From: Brachionus manjavacas
Taxonomy: Eukaryota; Rotifera; Eurotatoria; Ploima; Brachionidae
Assembly (NCBI GenBank): GCA_019054805.1
Contig: JAHQIY010000012.1
Span: 3,100,001 to 3,164,000 of the forward strand
DNA: 64,000 bases
Direction of reading: 5' to 3'
In this document: positions 1 through 10,869 of the stretch, in pieces
How positions within the stretch are numbered: the stretch's first letter is position 1
Layout: every line of letters begins with the position of its first letter
Notes under the pieces: generated by a model
What the model was told of the DNA's origin: nothing
Seen by the model: the letters and a program-made list of their open reading frames with translations, nothing else
The model's database searches: none
Position numbers and translations under genes: made by a program

Positions 1-244
1 TTTGGTTAGACCAAATATTTTAGTTAGTACCAATTATTAAATTCAGTGAAATCAAAAATTTATTCAATTAGAATTAGTTATCACTTTATGTATTAAAGCA
101 ATACTGTAAAGAATACCTCATTCATTGTGTCTTCATCAAACTGATTTTGATTCCTTTATTAAATACATTACAAGTCTAATTACAAATACATCATAATTAA
201 ATTTCGTGAGATTTCAATTAATAGTCAAGAATGGAAAAATAGTG

Positions 245-725
245 TATCAAAAAACTAAAAGCAATTCAGAATACAGCAGTAAGATCTATCCCTTAGTTAA
301 AATATAATTCTCCCTCCAACATGTTGCATCATGAGGCTTTTGGTAAGCTTAAATTACTAACAGTCTCGAATCGGCTTGTTGAGTTGAGTGAGAGATATGT
401 TGGGACAGGACTGAGTCATTCTGTTCCTTTAGTCATCAGAATGTTGGAAGAAAATAGAGAAGATTTCGAATCAAGCAATATTGGATATCCAACTCCATTT
501 TGTAATTGCTACCTTACTATTTCCTCTTTTTTCCTGAAACCTGAACTATGTAAACATGTGCCACGTGTAACAATCTATGTCTTCTTAACTTTCATTTTTT
601 TTAGCTTATTTAATTTATTTTAATTTATTTTTTTTATCTCATTTTTTTAACTTTAATTTGATTTTTTATTTTGATTTCGATTTTTTTTAATTTATTCTTA
701 TCATCTTATATTTGAAGTCTCTCAA
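245..725 (+). mobile_element. LINE 3'-end fragment (same family as the 1.9-5.96 kb element)
   Basis: The plus strand encodes the C-terminal tail of the LINE ORF2 found on the minus strand at 2105-4922. Shared words are HHEAF, LTVSNRL, LSERYVGTGLSHS and CNCYLTISSFF. The upstream part reads the same helix (AIQNTAVRSI) with a stop inside. It ends in a T-rich tail. This is a 5'-truncated insertion in opposite orientation to the longer copy, and it is degenerate. Confidence 0.85.
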
Positions 726-869
726 AAAAATATAATTACTAACTATTAGCTTAATGTATTTTAGAATTGAATTAAAATGTTTAATGATACTCCTCTCAGA
801 TTAAGGAATAAAAAAACAGTACAAAAACTTCAACAGCCTTCACATCAACTAATTCTTTTTCACATTCGA

Positions 870-1020
870 CATTTGATCAATCATGCATCAATGAAAAAAT
901 AACACAACAACAGTATCAGATTTCGATATAATACCTAGCGCTAAAGGTAAGCATAAGTTGCAACATGAAGGCGATAGATACCTTATCGATAAACAAAAAC
1001 CGAGAACCGGTAAAGGTTGT
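870..1020 (+). mobile_element. FLYWCH-domain fragment of a MULE transposon
   Basis: Codons from 931 read IPSAKGKHKLQHEGDRYL, IDKQKPRTGKGC, which is the first half of a FLYWCH zinc finger as found at the N-terminus of many animal MULE transposases. The reading frame is cut exactly where a LINE tail begins (about 1021). The second half of the domain resumes at about 1455, so a LINE tail seems to have landed inside it. Confidence 0.6.
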
Positions 1021-1318
1021 TGAATACCCAACTCCATTGTGTAATTGCTATCTTACTATTTCTTCTTTCTTTCCTGAACTGCTTAATACTTAAATACTTT
1101 CCACATGTCGACTCTTACAATTTATTAATTTTTAATTGTCTTTTTCTTATATTTTAACTTATTTTTAATTTTTCTTATATTTATTCTTTTTAACTTAAAA
1201 TAAAATAAAATAAAATAAAATGATTTTATTTTATTTTTATTTAATTTTCATTTTTATTTTTTTTATCCGAAGGAGCTTTAGCTAGGCACAGATAAAACAA
1301 ATAAATAAAAAATAATTA
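1021..1318 (+). mobile_element. Short LINE 3' tail inserted in a MULE copy
   Basis: It begins with TGAATACCCAACTCC and reads YPTPLCNCYLTISSFF-like codons, the last residues of the LINE ORF2. A T-rich 3'UTR follows, with an (AAAAT)n stretch at about 1195-1220, then the family's terminal GAAGGAGCTTTAGCT hairpin and an AAATAAATAAAAAATAA tail. Only about 300 bp survive, typical of severe 5' truncation. Confidence 0.75.
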
Positions 1319-1454
1319 ACTTATTGAAAATGTAATGTTCCAAGTTGTAGTGGTCGTGTGCATACGTGTGAACTAGATTCGCATACTTCTTTACAACGAG
1401 CTATCGGTATTCAAAAATTATTATAAATAAAATTTAGAATTTAAAAAAAATTAT

Positions 1455-1868
1455 AAAAAGGTGGAATTTTCAAAACACCACTTAATGACAGAACTCTTAT
1501 TAAAACCCAGCCTCACCGGTCCCATGACGTTTATTTTGATAAACTTGAACCAGACGAATGCTATGCAAAAATGATTGCAATTTCACTCAGGCTATTTTGA
1601 GAGCCAGGAGAAATGTAGAATGGAATGGCCAAAATGCGAGTACTAATATAATGCTTATTTTGAAAAGCATCATAAGAATAAAATAAAGTCAAAAAACATA
1701 AAGCTGGATGCTACATATAAACCTGAAATATGGAATGTTTTCGATAGAGTTTTAAATGATACCCCTAGAACAAATAATAACTTCGAAGCATGGCATAAAT
1801 CATTTGCTCTCTCAATAAGAAGTCACCCAACAGTAAATAAGATAATTGTACATTTTAAAAAAGACTAA
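1455..1868 (+). mobile_element. MULE transposase C-terminal fragment
   Basis: Translated pieces read GGIFKTPLNDRTLIKTQP.HSHD (the second half of a FLYWCH finger), then PEIWNVFDRVLNDTPRTNNN, FEAWHKSF and SHPTVNKIIVHFKK. The PRTNN..E.WH..F motif is characteristic of FLYWCH-associated MULE proteins near their C-terminus. The transposase core between is missing, and several stops interrupt it. Together with 870-1020 it is one decayed plus-strand copy. Confidence 0.65.
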
Positions 1869-2104
1869 ATGATATTATTATTTTATTTATTATTTATTTT
1901 TTATTTATTTGTTTTCTGTACCGAGCTAAAGCTCCTTCAGAATAAATTAAAAATAAAATAAAAAAATAAAATAAAAATAAAATTAAAGTTAATAAAATTA
2001 GATAAAAAAAAAGAATCAAAATAGAGTAAATAAGCTAAAAAAAATTAAAGTTGAAAAGACATAAATTGGAAAAGATTGTTTCATGTGGCACATGTTTAAA
2101 TAGT

Positions 2105-4922
2105 TCAAGTTTCAGGAAAAAAAGAAGAAATAGTAAGGTAGCAATTACACAATGGAGTTGGGTATTCAATATATCTGGATTCGAAACCTTCTTTGTATTC
2201 CTTCACCAGTCTAACAACCAATGGAATAGAATGACTCAGTCCTGTCCCAACATATCTCTCACTCAACTCAAACAGTCGATTCGAGACTGTTAATAAATTA
2301 AGTTTATTAAAAGCTTCATGATGCACGATGTTGGAAGGAGTATCATATTTTAACTTAAGGATAGATCTTACTGCTGTATTCTGAATTGCTTGTAGTTTTT
2401 TGATATTATTTTCTGAAAATGAATTCAAGCAAGGAAAAGAATAGTCTAAAATTGATCCGACTAAAGATTTAAATGAATATTCTAGTGTGTTTTGATTGAG
2501 ACCCCATTTTTTGTTTGATAATATCTTAATAATATTTAGCCTTTTGTTGCAGCGTTTTTTAATTTCGTCTACTAGTATATTAAAGTTTAACTTAGAATCA
2601 AATTTAATACCAAGAAACTTGATTTCTTTTTGGCTCACTATTCTGTTTCCATAGATTTTTAAGTTTAGATTATCACCCTCTTTTTTGTACCTAGAAAAGA
2701 CTACTGAACACGACTTTTCAACTGATATCTTCATTTTCCATTTAACAAGCCATTGTTCTAGTTCGTTGGTGTATTTATTAATCTTATTTTCTAGGTTCCC
2801 TTTCTTGTTATAAAAGAAGAATGTAACTAGATCATCTGCGAAAAACAGAGAGTATTCATTATTTGTTTTGTTTCTTTTTGGGATGTCATTAATATATATA
2901 CTAAATAAAAGAGGACTAATTACTGAGCCTTGAGGAACACCTGCAGTTATTTGATATTCGTCGCTCAATTGGTCATTCACATTTACCTTAAATGTCCTAC
3001 TATCTAAAAAGGATCTAATCCAGTTAGTCAAGTAATGAGGTGGATTCATTTTAATCAATTTAAAAAGTAAACCTTCATGCCAAACCCTATCAAAGGCTTT
3101 AGAAATATCAAAAAAAAAGGCCACAAACTCTTTTTTTTCTATTAAATGATTCCACAATATTTTGAATTAAAAAGAAAAGATTATCTGATGTTCGCCGGTG
3201 TTTCCTAAATCCAGATTGCTCCTGGATAAGGAGTGAATTTTTTTCTAAATAATTGTATAATCTTGAAAATACTATGCGTTCCAGGAGCTTTCCCAAACAA
3301 CTCGTTATACTAATTGGTCTATAATTTAAAGGATCTTGTAAAGAAAAGGCTTTTTTTTGAATCATAGTAATGTTCGATGTTTTCCATGCTTTAGGGACTC
3401 TACCTTCTCGAAGAGATAAATTAAAAAGTTCTAAAATTTCTATTAGTGAATTTCCAGGTAAGTTTTTTAACATTAGATTATGAATTTGGTCAGGTCCTGA
3501 TGCCGCTTCATTTTTCAATCTTTTTAGAGCCATAATTAATTCATTTAAGCAAATTGGATCATTAAAATTAGACTGATCATAATTTCTAAAGAATTCAGAG
3601 TTAGAATTAAGTATTTCGAAATCTTTATCACGATCTATTAAATCAGAATTAGGACTAAATATTGAAGATAGGAGTTATCCAAAGCATTTACCCTTTTCTT
3701 CATTACTTTTGAATTCCTTGTCATTTAAAAACAAATTTGGGATTAAATTTGATCCTTTTTTTGATCTAAATTTATTTATTTTTTTCCAGAATGGTCTACT
3801 TGTCAGTGGGTTTTTTCCCATTTTCTCAATAAAATCAAACCAATTTTGATTCCAGAATTTTTTTAAAGAGGCCTTTAACTCGAATGTAAGTTGATTAAAT
3901 TTTTTCTTGAGATTTTGACAGCGAGTTTTTTGAAAGTTTCTTCTTACTTTCCTGCGTTCTTTTATCAGAATTACAATGTTCGGGGGAAGACTGGTTTTGT
4001 AGATTTTCTGCGAATGATAAGGAATGCTTTTATTTGAAATAGAAATAATTTTTTCTGTAATTTTATCATTTAGTTGATCTATTGTTAGGGAACTTTCAGC
4101 GATATTCACTATTTGAGAATTTAAAATCTCGCTGAATAATTGCCAGTTTGCTTTCTTATAGTTAAACTTTTTAGCTGCTGATTTATTTTCTAATTGATAG
4201 CCCATAGAAATCGATGCTTCGATTGGGTAATGGTCACTAGTCATGTCTTGACTATTTAGGACACAAAAGTCGGTAATTTTGTCAATTAATGAAGATGAAA
4301 CTAAGAAAAGATCAAGAATTTCAAAGTAATTCCTATTAAAAATATTGAAAGTAGGACGCTTATCATTGATTACTGAGAAGTCTAACTCGTTGATTATTCT
4401 TTCCAACATTAGGCCGTTTTCATTTCCCCCTACGAAGCCCATTTGCTTTGTTCTGGCGTTAAGATCACCACCTAAAATGTAGTTTCTACAATTTTTATTA
4501 ACAGTTTTAAAAAACTCAAAGTTCAGAAGCATATTGGGTGGATTATAAAGACTGAATATAAACAATTCATTATTCTTTCCTAAGTTCATTTTTATACAAA
4601 GGATTTCGGAATTGAATTCCTCATAAGAGAAATCTTGTATAAATTCAATTCCTTCTTTAATTAAAATTGCTACTCCTCCTCCATACTTGTTGCGTGGTTT
4701 TGTTATGAATTGATAATTGTGAAAATCAAGATAAATATTTGCCTCACTTAAATCTATCTTTAGTTCATTGAGCAAAACAATGTCTGGACATTTTTGAGCT
4801 AAAAAATTGGCTAAGAGATGAACCCTACTAGGTAAATGAAGACAATTCCAGTGTGTAATTACTAACCTTGTATTATTAAGAGGTTTTGTTCTTAAAGTTG
4901 ATTTATTTATCTTCTTGTTCAT
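2105..4922 (-). pseudogene. LINE ORF2, endonuclease and reverse transcriptase
   Basis: It starts at the ATG at 4922, overlapping the ORF1 stop by four bases (ATGA). The endonuclease (residues about 15-240) shows THWNCLHL, LLNELKI, GGDLNAR and TSDHYPI. The RT shows NYRPISI, FFDISKAFDRVW, GVPQGSVISPLLFSIYIND, the catalytic FFADD, and FLGIKFD. The C-terminus ends CNCYLTISSFF. One stop lies near 3676, and a frameshift lies in the A8/T8 runs around 3110-3150. The protein would be about 930 residues, normal for a LINE ORF2. It would nick DNA and prime reverse transcription at the target. Confidence 0.87.
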
Positions 4923-5905
4923 TCTAAATTTTCTTCAATGCTGTTTTGACTGGCAGTTTGCTGACTAATTTCGTTAGATGATTGATCTACTTGAATTGAA
5001 CATTCAGTTGTTGAACTGTTTGATTCAGACTCGAAGGTACTGTCGTTTTGATTTTCTAAGACAACTAATGGTTTCTTTGATTCATTTCCGGTGAGCTCTT
5101 TTTCATTTGGATCAGATTCGGGAAATCTCTTGGTTTGATTTTTGGTTTGGAAAAAATTCTCAGTCTCATTCTGATCATTTGAGCGTACATTGACAGGTAA
5201 CTGGCATAGTGGTAGAAAATCGTTTAAACGACTTACCAAAGCTTCTTCTAAAACTGGAGTTTTAAGGTCTTTTGGGCTAATTTGGGATATTACGTCATTG
5301 AAATTTGTTGGCTGATATCCAGGTGTTTTTGGCATCACATTTTCATCATTATCTTTTTGGTCAGCTTCAAATTATGATTGCGTTTCTTCTTGGTCAATGT
5401 AAAGATCATTGTAGTCAATCTTTTTCCTTTCAAGCGACTTAAGCTTTTCGGCAATGGAGCATTGTTTTGTCAAATGTCCTTTCTGATGACAATTTTCGCA
5501 TAGTGTTTCTTTGACAGGGCATTTAGCAATGTTGTGTCCTTCATCATCACAAAAATAGCATTTCTGCTTTTGTCCAACAATTGACACAAGACACTTTAAA
5601 CCATACATTATTGTGGGGCCTGACAAGCTTCCAATAATATTCTCAACTTCTTTTGGAAATGATATTCTCACCCTTCTGACACCATTTTTCCTCTCGGGTC
5701 TATCTTTATATTTTTCTTCGGTAATGTGTTCAATATTGAGTCCATCAATACTTGTGATCGCATCATTTTCCACTTGGTTCAGGACGACATTAAGTGCACT
5801 AAATAAGACTTTATGGCTAATCGGTTTGTCTAACCTCTTCAAGTTTAGCTTGACCGAATTTTTAAATATCCACCGTCGGTTTTGGTTTGTTTTGTTGAGC
5901 GACAT
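4919..5905 (-). pseudogene. LINE ORF1, gag-like protein with two zinc knuckles
   Basis: I take the start at the ATG at 5905 (MSLNKTNQ). Residues about 115-150 hold two CX2CX4HX4C knuckles (CYFCDDEGHNIAKC and CENCHQKGHLTKQC), which in LINE ORF1 proteins bind the element RNA. One in-frame TAA follows EEETQS-like codons near 5374; the frame then continues open through an acidic, Ser/Gln-rich tail to the TGA at 4919-4921. Apart from that stop the frame is whole at about 328 codons. The stop codon overlaps the ORF2 start as ATGA. Confidence 0.82.
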
Positions 5906-6019
5906 TGCCAACACACAACTTTCAACGGTTTTTAAATCACGTGATGACGCTATTAATTAAATTTTGGTTTTTCAAATTTGCTAAGCCAAACGACAAATTT
6001 TCAAATTTTTATTTTTTAT

Positions 6020-6215
6020 ATTATGTCAATTAATATAAATATATGTCATTTAAAAAACAAATATTTGTCAATTAAAACTAGATAATTCGTCAGTTATACT
6101 AGTGTCAATCTGAAAAAATAAATGTCATTTAAATAAATGTTTTGTCAATTAGTTTTTATATTTGTCAATTAAAAAAAATATTTGTCAATTTAATATAAAC
6201 AAATTTTTCAATGGA
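6020..6215. repeat. TGTCAATTA motif array, about 20-bp spacing
   Basis: Nine or ten copies of a (T/A)TGTCA(A/T)TTA-like motif begin near 6024, 6045, 6066, 6090, 6104, 6122, 6143, 6161, 6181 and 6207, spaced mostly 18-24 bp. The A/T filler between copies is not conserved. It lies between the 5' end of the LINE and the 3' end of the MULE and could be subterminal repeats of the MULE. A weaker GTGACAA set sits before another MULE fragment at 52.5 kb. Confidence 0.6.
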
Positions 6216-6300
6216 AAAAATTTTTTTCTGTTAAATATAAAATTATTTTTCAAGTAAAAAAAAATAAAATGAAAGAAAATATAACAAAAATGTGAAGCCT

Positions 6301-8222
6301 TTATTTTTGCAATGCTTTTGACATATTTCGTGGTCGTCCAACACTCGCAACTTGACCAAGTCCTATTGTCCAGGCTTCTTTTGGAAATTCTGTAAATAAT
6401 CTATCTCGAAAGGCAATTCCTATTATGTGCTTGCACATGTAATGTTTAAACCACGATGGACAAGTACATGTGCTCAAACGCCAATTATCTTCATTTAGAC
6501 GAATAATGCGTAATTCTTGGAAAGTTTCGACGAAATGTTGAAAGCTGTTCCACTCGCATTGATTTAGCATCTGAATGTAATTCTTACAGCGTTCTTTATC
6601 TATTGGCTTGAATGTATCTACTTCATGTACCTTGTTTTCTACTTCCTTAACATTTTTTTTTGGAGGTCTTCCTCGCTTTCTATTTACTGGTTGTGTTGAT
6701 GTGGGTGCTTGAGTCGATGTTGTAGCTTGCGTTGATGTGGATGCTTGGGTTGATGTAGATGCTTGGGCTGATGTTGATGCTTGGGTTGCTTTCGTTGTGC
6801 GTTGAACGAAAAAGAAAGTTTTATCGCCAAATTTTTTTTTTACAACTTTCAGTCCTAATATCTCCCAGGCAAAACCTCTTTTGAAGTCGTCTATAGTTAC
6901 ATTGGGCTCTTTTGAAAGACTTTCTGATCTGGACGGATGTCATTACGCTGAAACGACCAAAATTGAAGAACAGCGTCGTTTATATTCTTAAGAAAGTCAG
7001 CTAAAGGCATAGACTTTCTCTCGACCAAATCTTTAATAATTTTGTTGTGGGATTCAAGTGCATTGTTTGTTATTGGATGACTTTGTGATCTACCATCAAA
7101 CCAACCATTTACCGAAGAATTTATCCATGTAGTCTCAAAAAATGAAGAAAAATCTTTGTCTAATTCAGTCCATTTTTTGATAAAAAGTTTAGAAGCACTT
7201 TCAAACATTGATTCTGTAATTGAAAGTTGTAGACTGTCAATATCATTCTTGATATGATAATAATGTTTATTACGGCAAAATCTTGTATGAACATTTCGCT
7301 TGACATGAGCCCAACATATATTCCGTTTTTCAAGTGTAAAAACTTTAGCGAAACCATTATGTATTGCTTCAGCTCCATCTGCAAGTAAAACTGTTGGTTG
7401 AATATGATGCTCAAATAATTTCGTTACTGTCTCTTTGAGTGCGTGAAATAGAAACTCAAAGTCTTGATTTTTTTCACACATTGTTACAGCAATTCCAAAA
7501 GGATGGAATTTTTTTTCTCTATCGCATGAGCCAACTAGTAGAACTTTATAACCATTCCAAACCAATTTGTATGTAGAATCGGTTGCTAACATTTCAACTT
7601 AAATGTGAAAAATGATTTTATATATGAGAAAATTAAAATTTAAAACTTACCATCTTCTTCTACTAGAGATATCAACTTCATTGTAGTCAAGAATATACGC
7701 AATGCTGTTATTATACCACGGTCCCGATCGATTTGGTGCATTGGACAAAACATTACATTTTGATCATCTGGGGTCCTCTCATTATCTCTACACCAAGCGA
7801 AAAGTTCATCAAGTGAAGTTATGTTCTGAACTGTCTCGCTTTTCAGTACTTTCAGAAATGTCTGGATTTGTGAAACTTTGGGCATAATAGTGACTTTTTT
7901 TTCAAAGAGTCGTTTTTAAATGTAACCTGGACGCGTAACTTTTTCGTAAAAATACAATTGGCGTATTATTTCTTTTGTTTCAGTGGAAATTCCTGTTTTA
8001 GGTTCTGGATGTCTGTGATCGTCCTCTGAGATATATATTGAAACTTTCATTGAAGACGGATCTGGGACTATTTTGAGGCGCACTGGACAAACAAATCTAC
8101 CTGCGCTGCTACAATAATAAAATTGAACTGTCAAGTCATCAGCCTTATTTTCCGAAAGTTTTGCCCATGAACAATCTTGTAAAAAATCTTCATTTAAAGC
8201 AACCGACACGTTTCAACTTAAA
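6301..8222 (-). pseudogene. MULE transposase with N-terminal zinc finger, AT-hook and SWIM finger
   Basis: On the minus strand an N-terminal FAR1/FLYWCH-like finger (about 8209-7990) has YYC..CPVRLK then DDHRH. A linker (about 7885-7651) and a 53-nt GT-AG intron (7598-7650) follow. The MULE core (7597-6900) shows ATDSTYKL, FHPFG, LLADGAEAIHNGF, CWAHVKRNVH and NALESHNK. Next come a QASTSTQA repeat linker, an AT-hook (KRGRPPKK) and a SWIM finger (CTCPSW....CKH) ending at 6301. An in-frame TAA lies near 7904 and a frameshift near 6925, so it is inactive. An acceptor-like CATTTAAG precedes the first visible codons at 8213, so an upstream exon may exist. Such transposases cut and paste Mutator-type elements. 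Confidence 0.82.
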
Positions 8223-8230
8223 TGTTTATA

Positions 8231-8291
8231 GTCACAGTGCAATACTATGATCTCTTGCGCTTAGCAAATTGATAGTATTTAACACTGTGTA
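8231..8291. repeat. Imperfect hairpin upstream of the MULE
   Basis: CACAGTGCAATACTAT is followed after about 25 nt by ATAGTATTTAACACTGTG, giving a roughly 16-bp stem. It lies just 5' of the first MULE exon and may be a promoter or subterminal element of that transposon. Confidence 0.4.
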
Positions 8292-8334
8292 AAATACTAG
8301 ACATGTGCGATTAGAAGAAAAAACTTTGAAATTA

Positions 8335-8430
8335 TTTTTCTTTTCTTTTCTCCATCTTTTCTTTAATTTTTGTTCAGGCTAGAAGTGGCCATTTATTAAT
8401 AAAGTTATTATTATTTAATTTTCTTTTATT
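8335..8430 (+). mobile_element. Probable LINE 3' terminus with TTA-rich tail
   Basis: The sequence GGCTAGAAGTGGCCATTTA, then TTAATAAAGTTATTATTATT, resembles the 3' ends of CR1-like LINEs that finish in a short microsatellite. No coding part is preserved. The family assignment is tentative. Confidence 0.35.
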
Positions 8431-8499
8431 ATTTTTGTTATAACCGCGAACCACCAGATCCTAACAGATCCGGAAGAAACTTCTTTCTCTTTTTAAGGT

Positions 8500-8870
8500 T
8501 TATAACAATATTTGTAATTGTTGGTTTTGGCAAAAATACTACATCTGCAAACACATCATTACAGTTACTTTTAATTTAAATATTTGTGATTTCCCCGAAG
8601 TTAATTTGAAAATTGAAGCAATCGTAAAAGGGGACGTCAAAAGATAACAAAACTAGCACGGATGAGAAGTGAATCATCCAATTTACCTGAAATTGATACA
8701 ATCAAAATTTCTCTATTTAACAACCATCAACATCATCAGAACAACTAACAAACTCATTAGAACAACAACCACCATCACAAGAAGTATCATCACCAAAAAA
8801 AAAGGACAAAAAAGATAAAAATAAAGATGTTGTTGTTAAAAAATGAGCTCGCTTGGCTAAAAAGAATTAA
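8500..8870 (+). mobile_element. MULE C-terminal remnant with SWIM finger
   Basis: Codons near 8510-8580 read CNCWFWQKYYICKHI, a CxCx8CxH SWIM zinc finger. NLNICDF and a decayed KRGRPK-type AT-hook segment follow (about 8625-8660), then a Gln/Pro/Ser-rich tail ending in Lys codons. The same tail recurs inverted at 14640-15240. It is broken by stops and frameshifts. It is a different MULE subfamily from the 6.3-8.2 kb copy. Confidence 0.6.
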
Positions 8871-8959
8871 ATTTGTTTATTTTTTATTTTTTCAAAAATT
8901 TCCTTTAATAAATCTAAGAACTTCTTATTTATAATTCAATAAAATTTTATAAAAGGTCA

Positions 8960-9070
8960 AAAATTAGACCGCGAGGATCCTTCGCAGTCATCAAGTGTGG
9001 AAGGTGTTCAGCTGAACAGCCTAGACTTTAACTCTCAGATCCACGCATCACACAAAATTTGCTACCTTAT
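8960..9070. other. GC-richer island with a 14-bp palindrome, unidentified
   Basis: This roughly 110-bp stretch is much richer in G/C than its flanks and contains the perfect palindrome TGTTCAGCTGAACA. It directly follows the SWIM remnant, so it may be part of that element's terminal region. No ORF or RNA fold is recognisable. Confidence 0.3.
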
Positions 9071-10190
9071 ATCAGTGTTGTACAATTTAAGTTTTGTTTG
9101 GTTATTTTATTTGTTAAAATATTTTTAATTAGCTGACAGCTATTATAATATTTGTTTTATTTGGTAACCCTCATATTATGTTATTTATTTCTTTAAATAT
9201 CAAAATATTATATGTCTTTCTATAACCTAAAAAATAATATTTTTTATTTTTAAATCTGTACCAATCTAATTCATCTTCAAAATAAAAAAAAATAAAAAAA
9301 ATAAAAAATAATGTTAGATAAGATAAAAGAACAAAAAGGATAATTAAGTCTAAGTAATTTAATTATTCGAATTTAGTGACATGTCTTAAAAAATGAATAA
9401 ATTTGACCCATGTTAAAAAAATCATCCGACTTAAACATAGTTAAAAAACGTAGTTAATTCAGTTTTCATTTTTTATACAAACCTTCCAAAAAATTACAAA
9501 AATAAAATTCTCTTTCATTTTTAAAATTGAGAAAATTGAGCTTTTTAAAATTTGACGATAAAACAACATGAAACAGAATATGCTTCAGAAAATTTTACTA
9601 TCAAAGAAATTATTAGATACATTTCAAGTTTTACAATATTTTTTTCTCTGGCATTTGTTCCATTTTATATTATCTAAATTTCGAATAAAAAATTGCATTA
9701 ATGAAAAAAAATAACCAAACAAGTTATAAAAGATGTCTATTTGATAAGTTTTTTGTTATCTTGTTTAAACTTTTTTATTTTTAGCTTTTTTTGTGGCCAA
9801 ATTTTGAGAATGAAAAAAACTTCTGTTTAAAAAACAATTTATTAAAAGAATAAACAAAGGACACACTAGACGACACCGTTCACAGAGTATTATTCCGCTA
9901 GACTAAAACCAATCGAGTACAAATAAAACTTTATTTTAAAATTTTATTATTTCAGTTTAAATAAATAATTTAAGACATTCGAAGATATTAAGATAAAAAA
10001 AGAGAGAAGAAAGAAAATCAATTCCAACTAGGGAGCATAAAAAATGAAACGACGAATTTTATTCAATTTTATTCAATTTATATCTTTTACTTTTGGGTTG
10101 TTTGTGACAATTAGACGATAAAAACAAATGTTGGAATAAAATGGAGAGGAAACTAGAGTTGTTTTGTTCAAAAATCGAAAGTCTAAATAA
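9071..10190. other. AT-rich intergenic sequence
   Basis: Homopolymer A/T runs and short microsatellite-like AAATA stretches only. I see no convincing coding sequence, tRNA or repeat end. It forms the downstream flank of the V-ATPase gene. Confidence 0.6.
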
Positions 10191-10213
10191 ATTAGTTCTT
10201 TATTGAATCATGT

Positions 10214-10767
10214 CTAGCAGACCGAGTTTCCAGGTCGGGTGGTCAAGATGAGCGAAACGATAAGACCATAGAGACCCAGCACTTCGGCAAAGATAAGAAT
10301 CAGGATCATGCCGACGTAGAGACGCGGCTGCTGGGCCGTGCCCCGGACACCAGCGTCTCCCACAATGCCAATGGCGAAGCCAGCTGCCAGACCGGACAGA
10401 CCAACGCTCAAACCGGCGCCCAAATGATGGAAGCTCCTTTTTAAATAAAATTTAGAAAAAAAATTCTCTTTTTTTTGGTTCCATTTAGCTCTTACTTGTA
10501 CAAAGAGTATCCGTCTTTGTCGATGCCGCCAGCGATGAGCACGGCGACGACCAGGCCGTAGATGGCAATGATGCCGGCCATGACCACTGGGATGACTGAT
10601 TTCATGATGAACTCGGGCTTCATGACCGCCATTGCCGAGATACCACAGCCCGACTTGGCTGTTCCGTATGCTGCGCCTAGTGCTGAGAAGACCATGGCTG
10701 CTGTGGCGCCCATCACCCCAAAAAAGGCGCTGTACGCCGGACATCTGTCTGAAGTTGGTGCGGACAT
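10214..10767 (-). CDS. ATP6V0C: V-type proton ATPase 16-kDa proteolipid subunit c
   Basis: Two exons (10767-10496 and 10436-10214) join across a 59-nt GT-AG intron to give 164 residues, close to the usual 155-160. The start [17 protein letters not shown] is typical. The protein has four membrane helices: residues about 13-35, 55-78, 92-115 and 132-155. The proton-carrying glutamate is E142 in [14 protein letters not shown], equivalent to E137 of yeast Vma3. The subunit forms the membrane rotor ring of the V0 sector, which acidifies lysosomes and other vesicles. The coding sequence is far richer in G/C than its surroundings. AATAAA lies about 10 nt past the stop (10199-10204). An AG acceptor-like site just 5' of the start suggests a 5'UTR intron. 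The copy looks intact. Confidence 0.96.
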
Positions 10768-10869
10768 TTTGTTTCTCTTTGCTAAAATTAAAATTTCTAA
10801 ACACAAAAATTTTATCCGTGATATTTATTTCAAAAAAAAACTAGAAAATTTCAACACCAAGCTATAGAG

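Larger units (their letters stand above)
1870..5960 (-). mobile_element. Nearly full-length non-LTR retrotransposon (LINE, Jockey/CR1-like)
   Basis: On the minus strand there is a short 5' region, ORF1 with two CCHC zinc knuckles, ORF2 with apurinic endonuclease and reverse transcriptase, and a T-rich 3'UTR. The 3' end has a GAGC-TTTA-GCTC hairpin and an AAATAAATAAAAAATAAA tail at about 1870-1945. No RNase H domain is visible. ORF1 with zinc knuckles and EN+RT without RNase H suggests the Jockey/CR1 assemblage, but the clade needs a phylogeny. It carries two in-frame stops and one frameshift, so it is recent but not intact. Confidence 0.88.
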
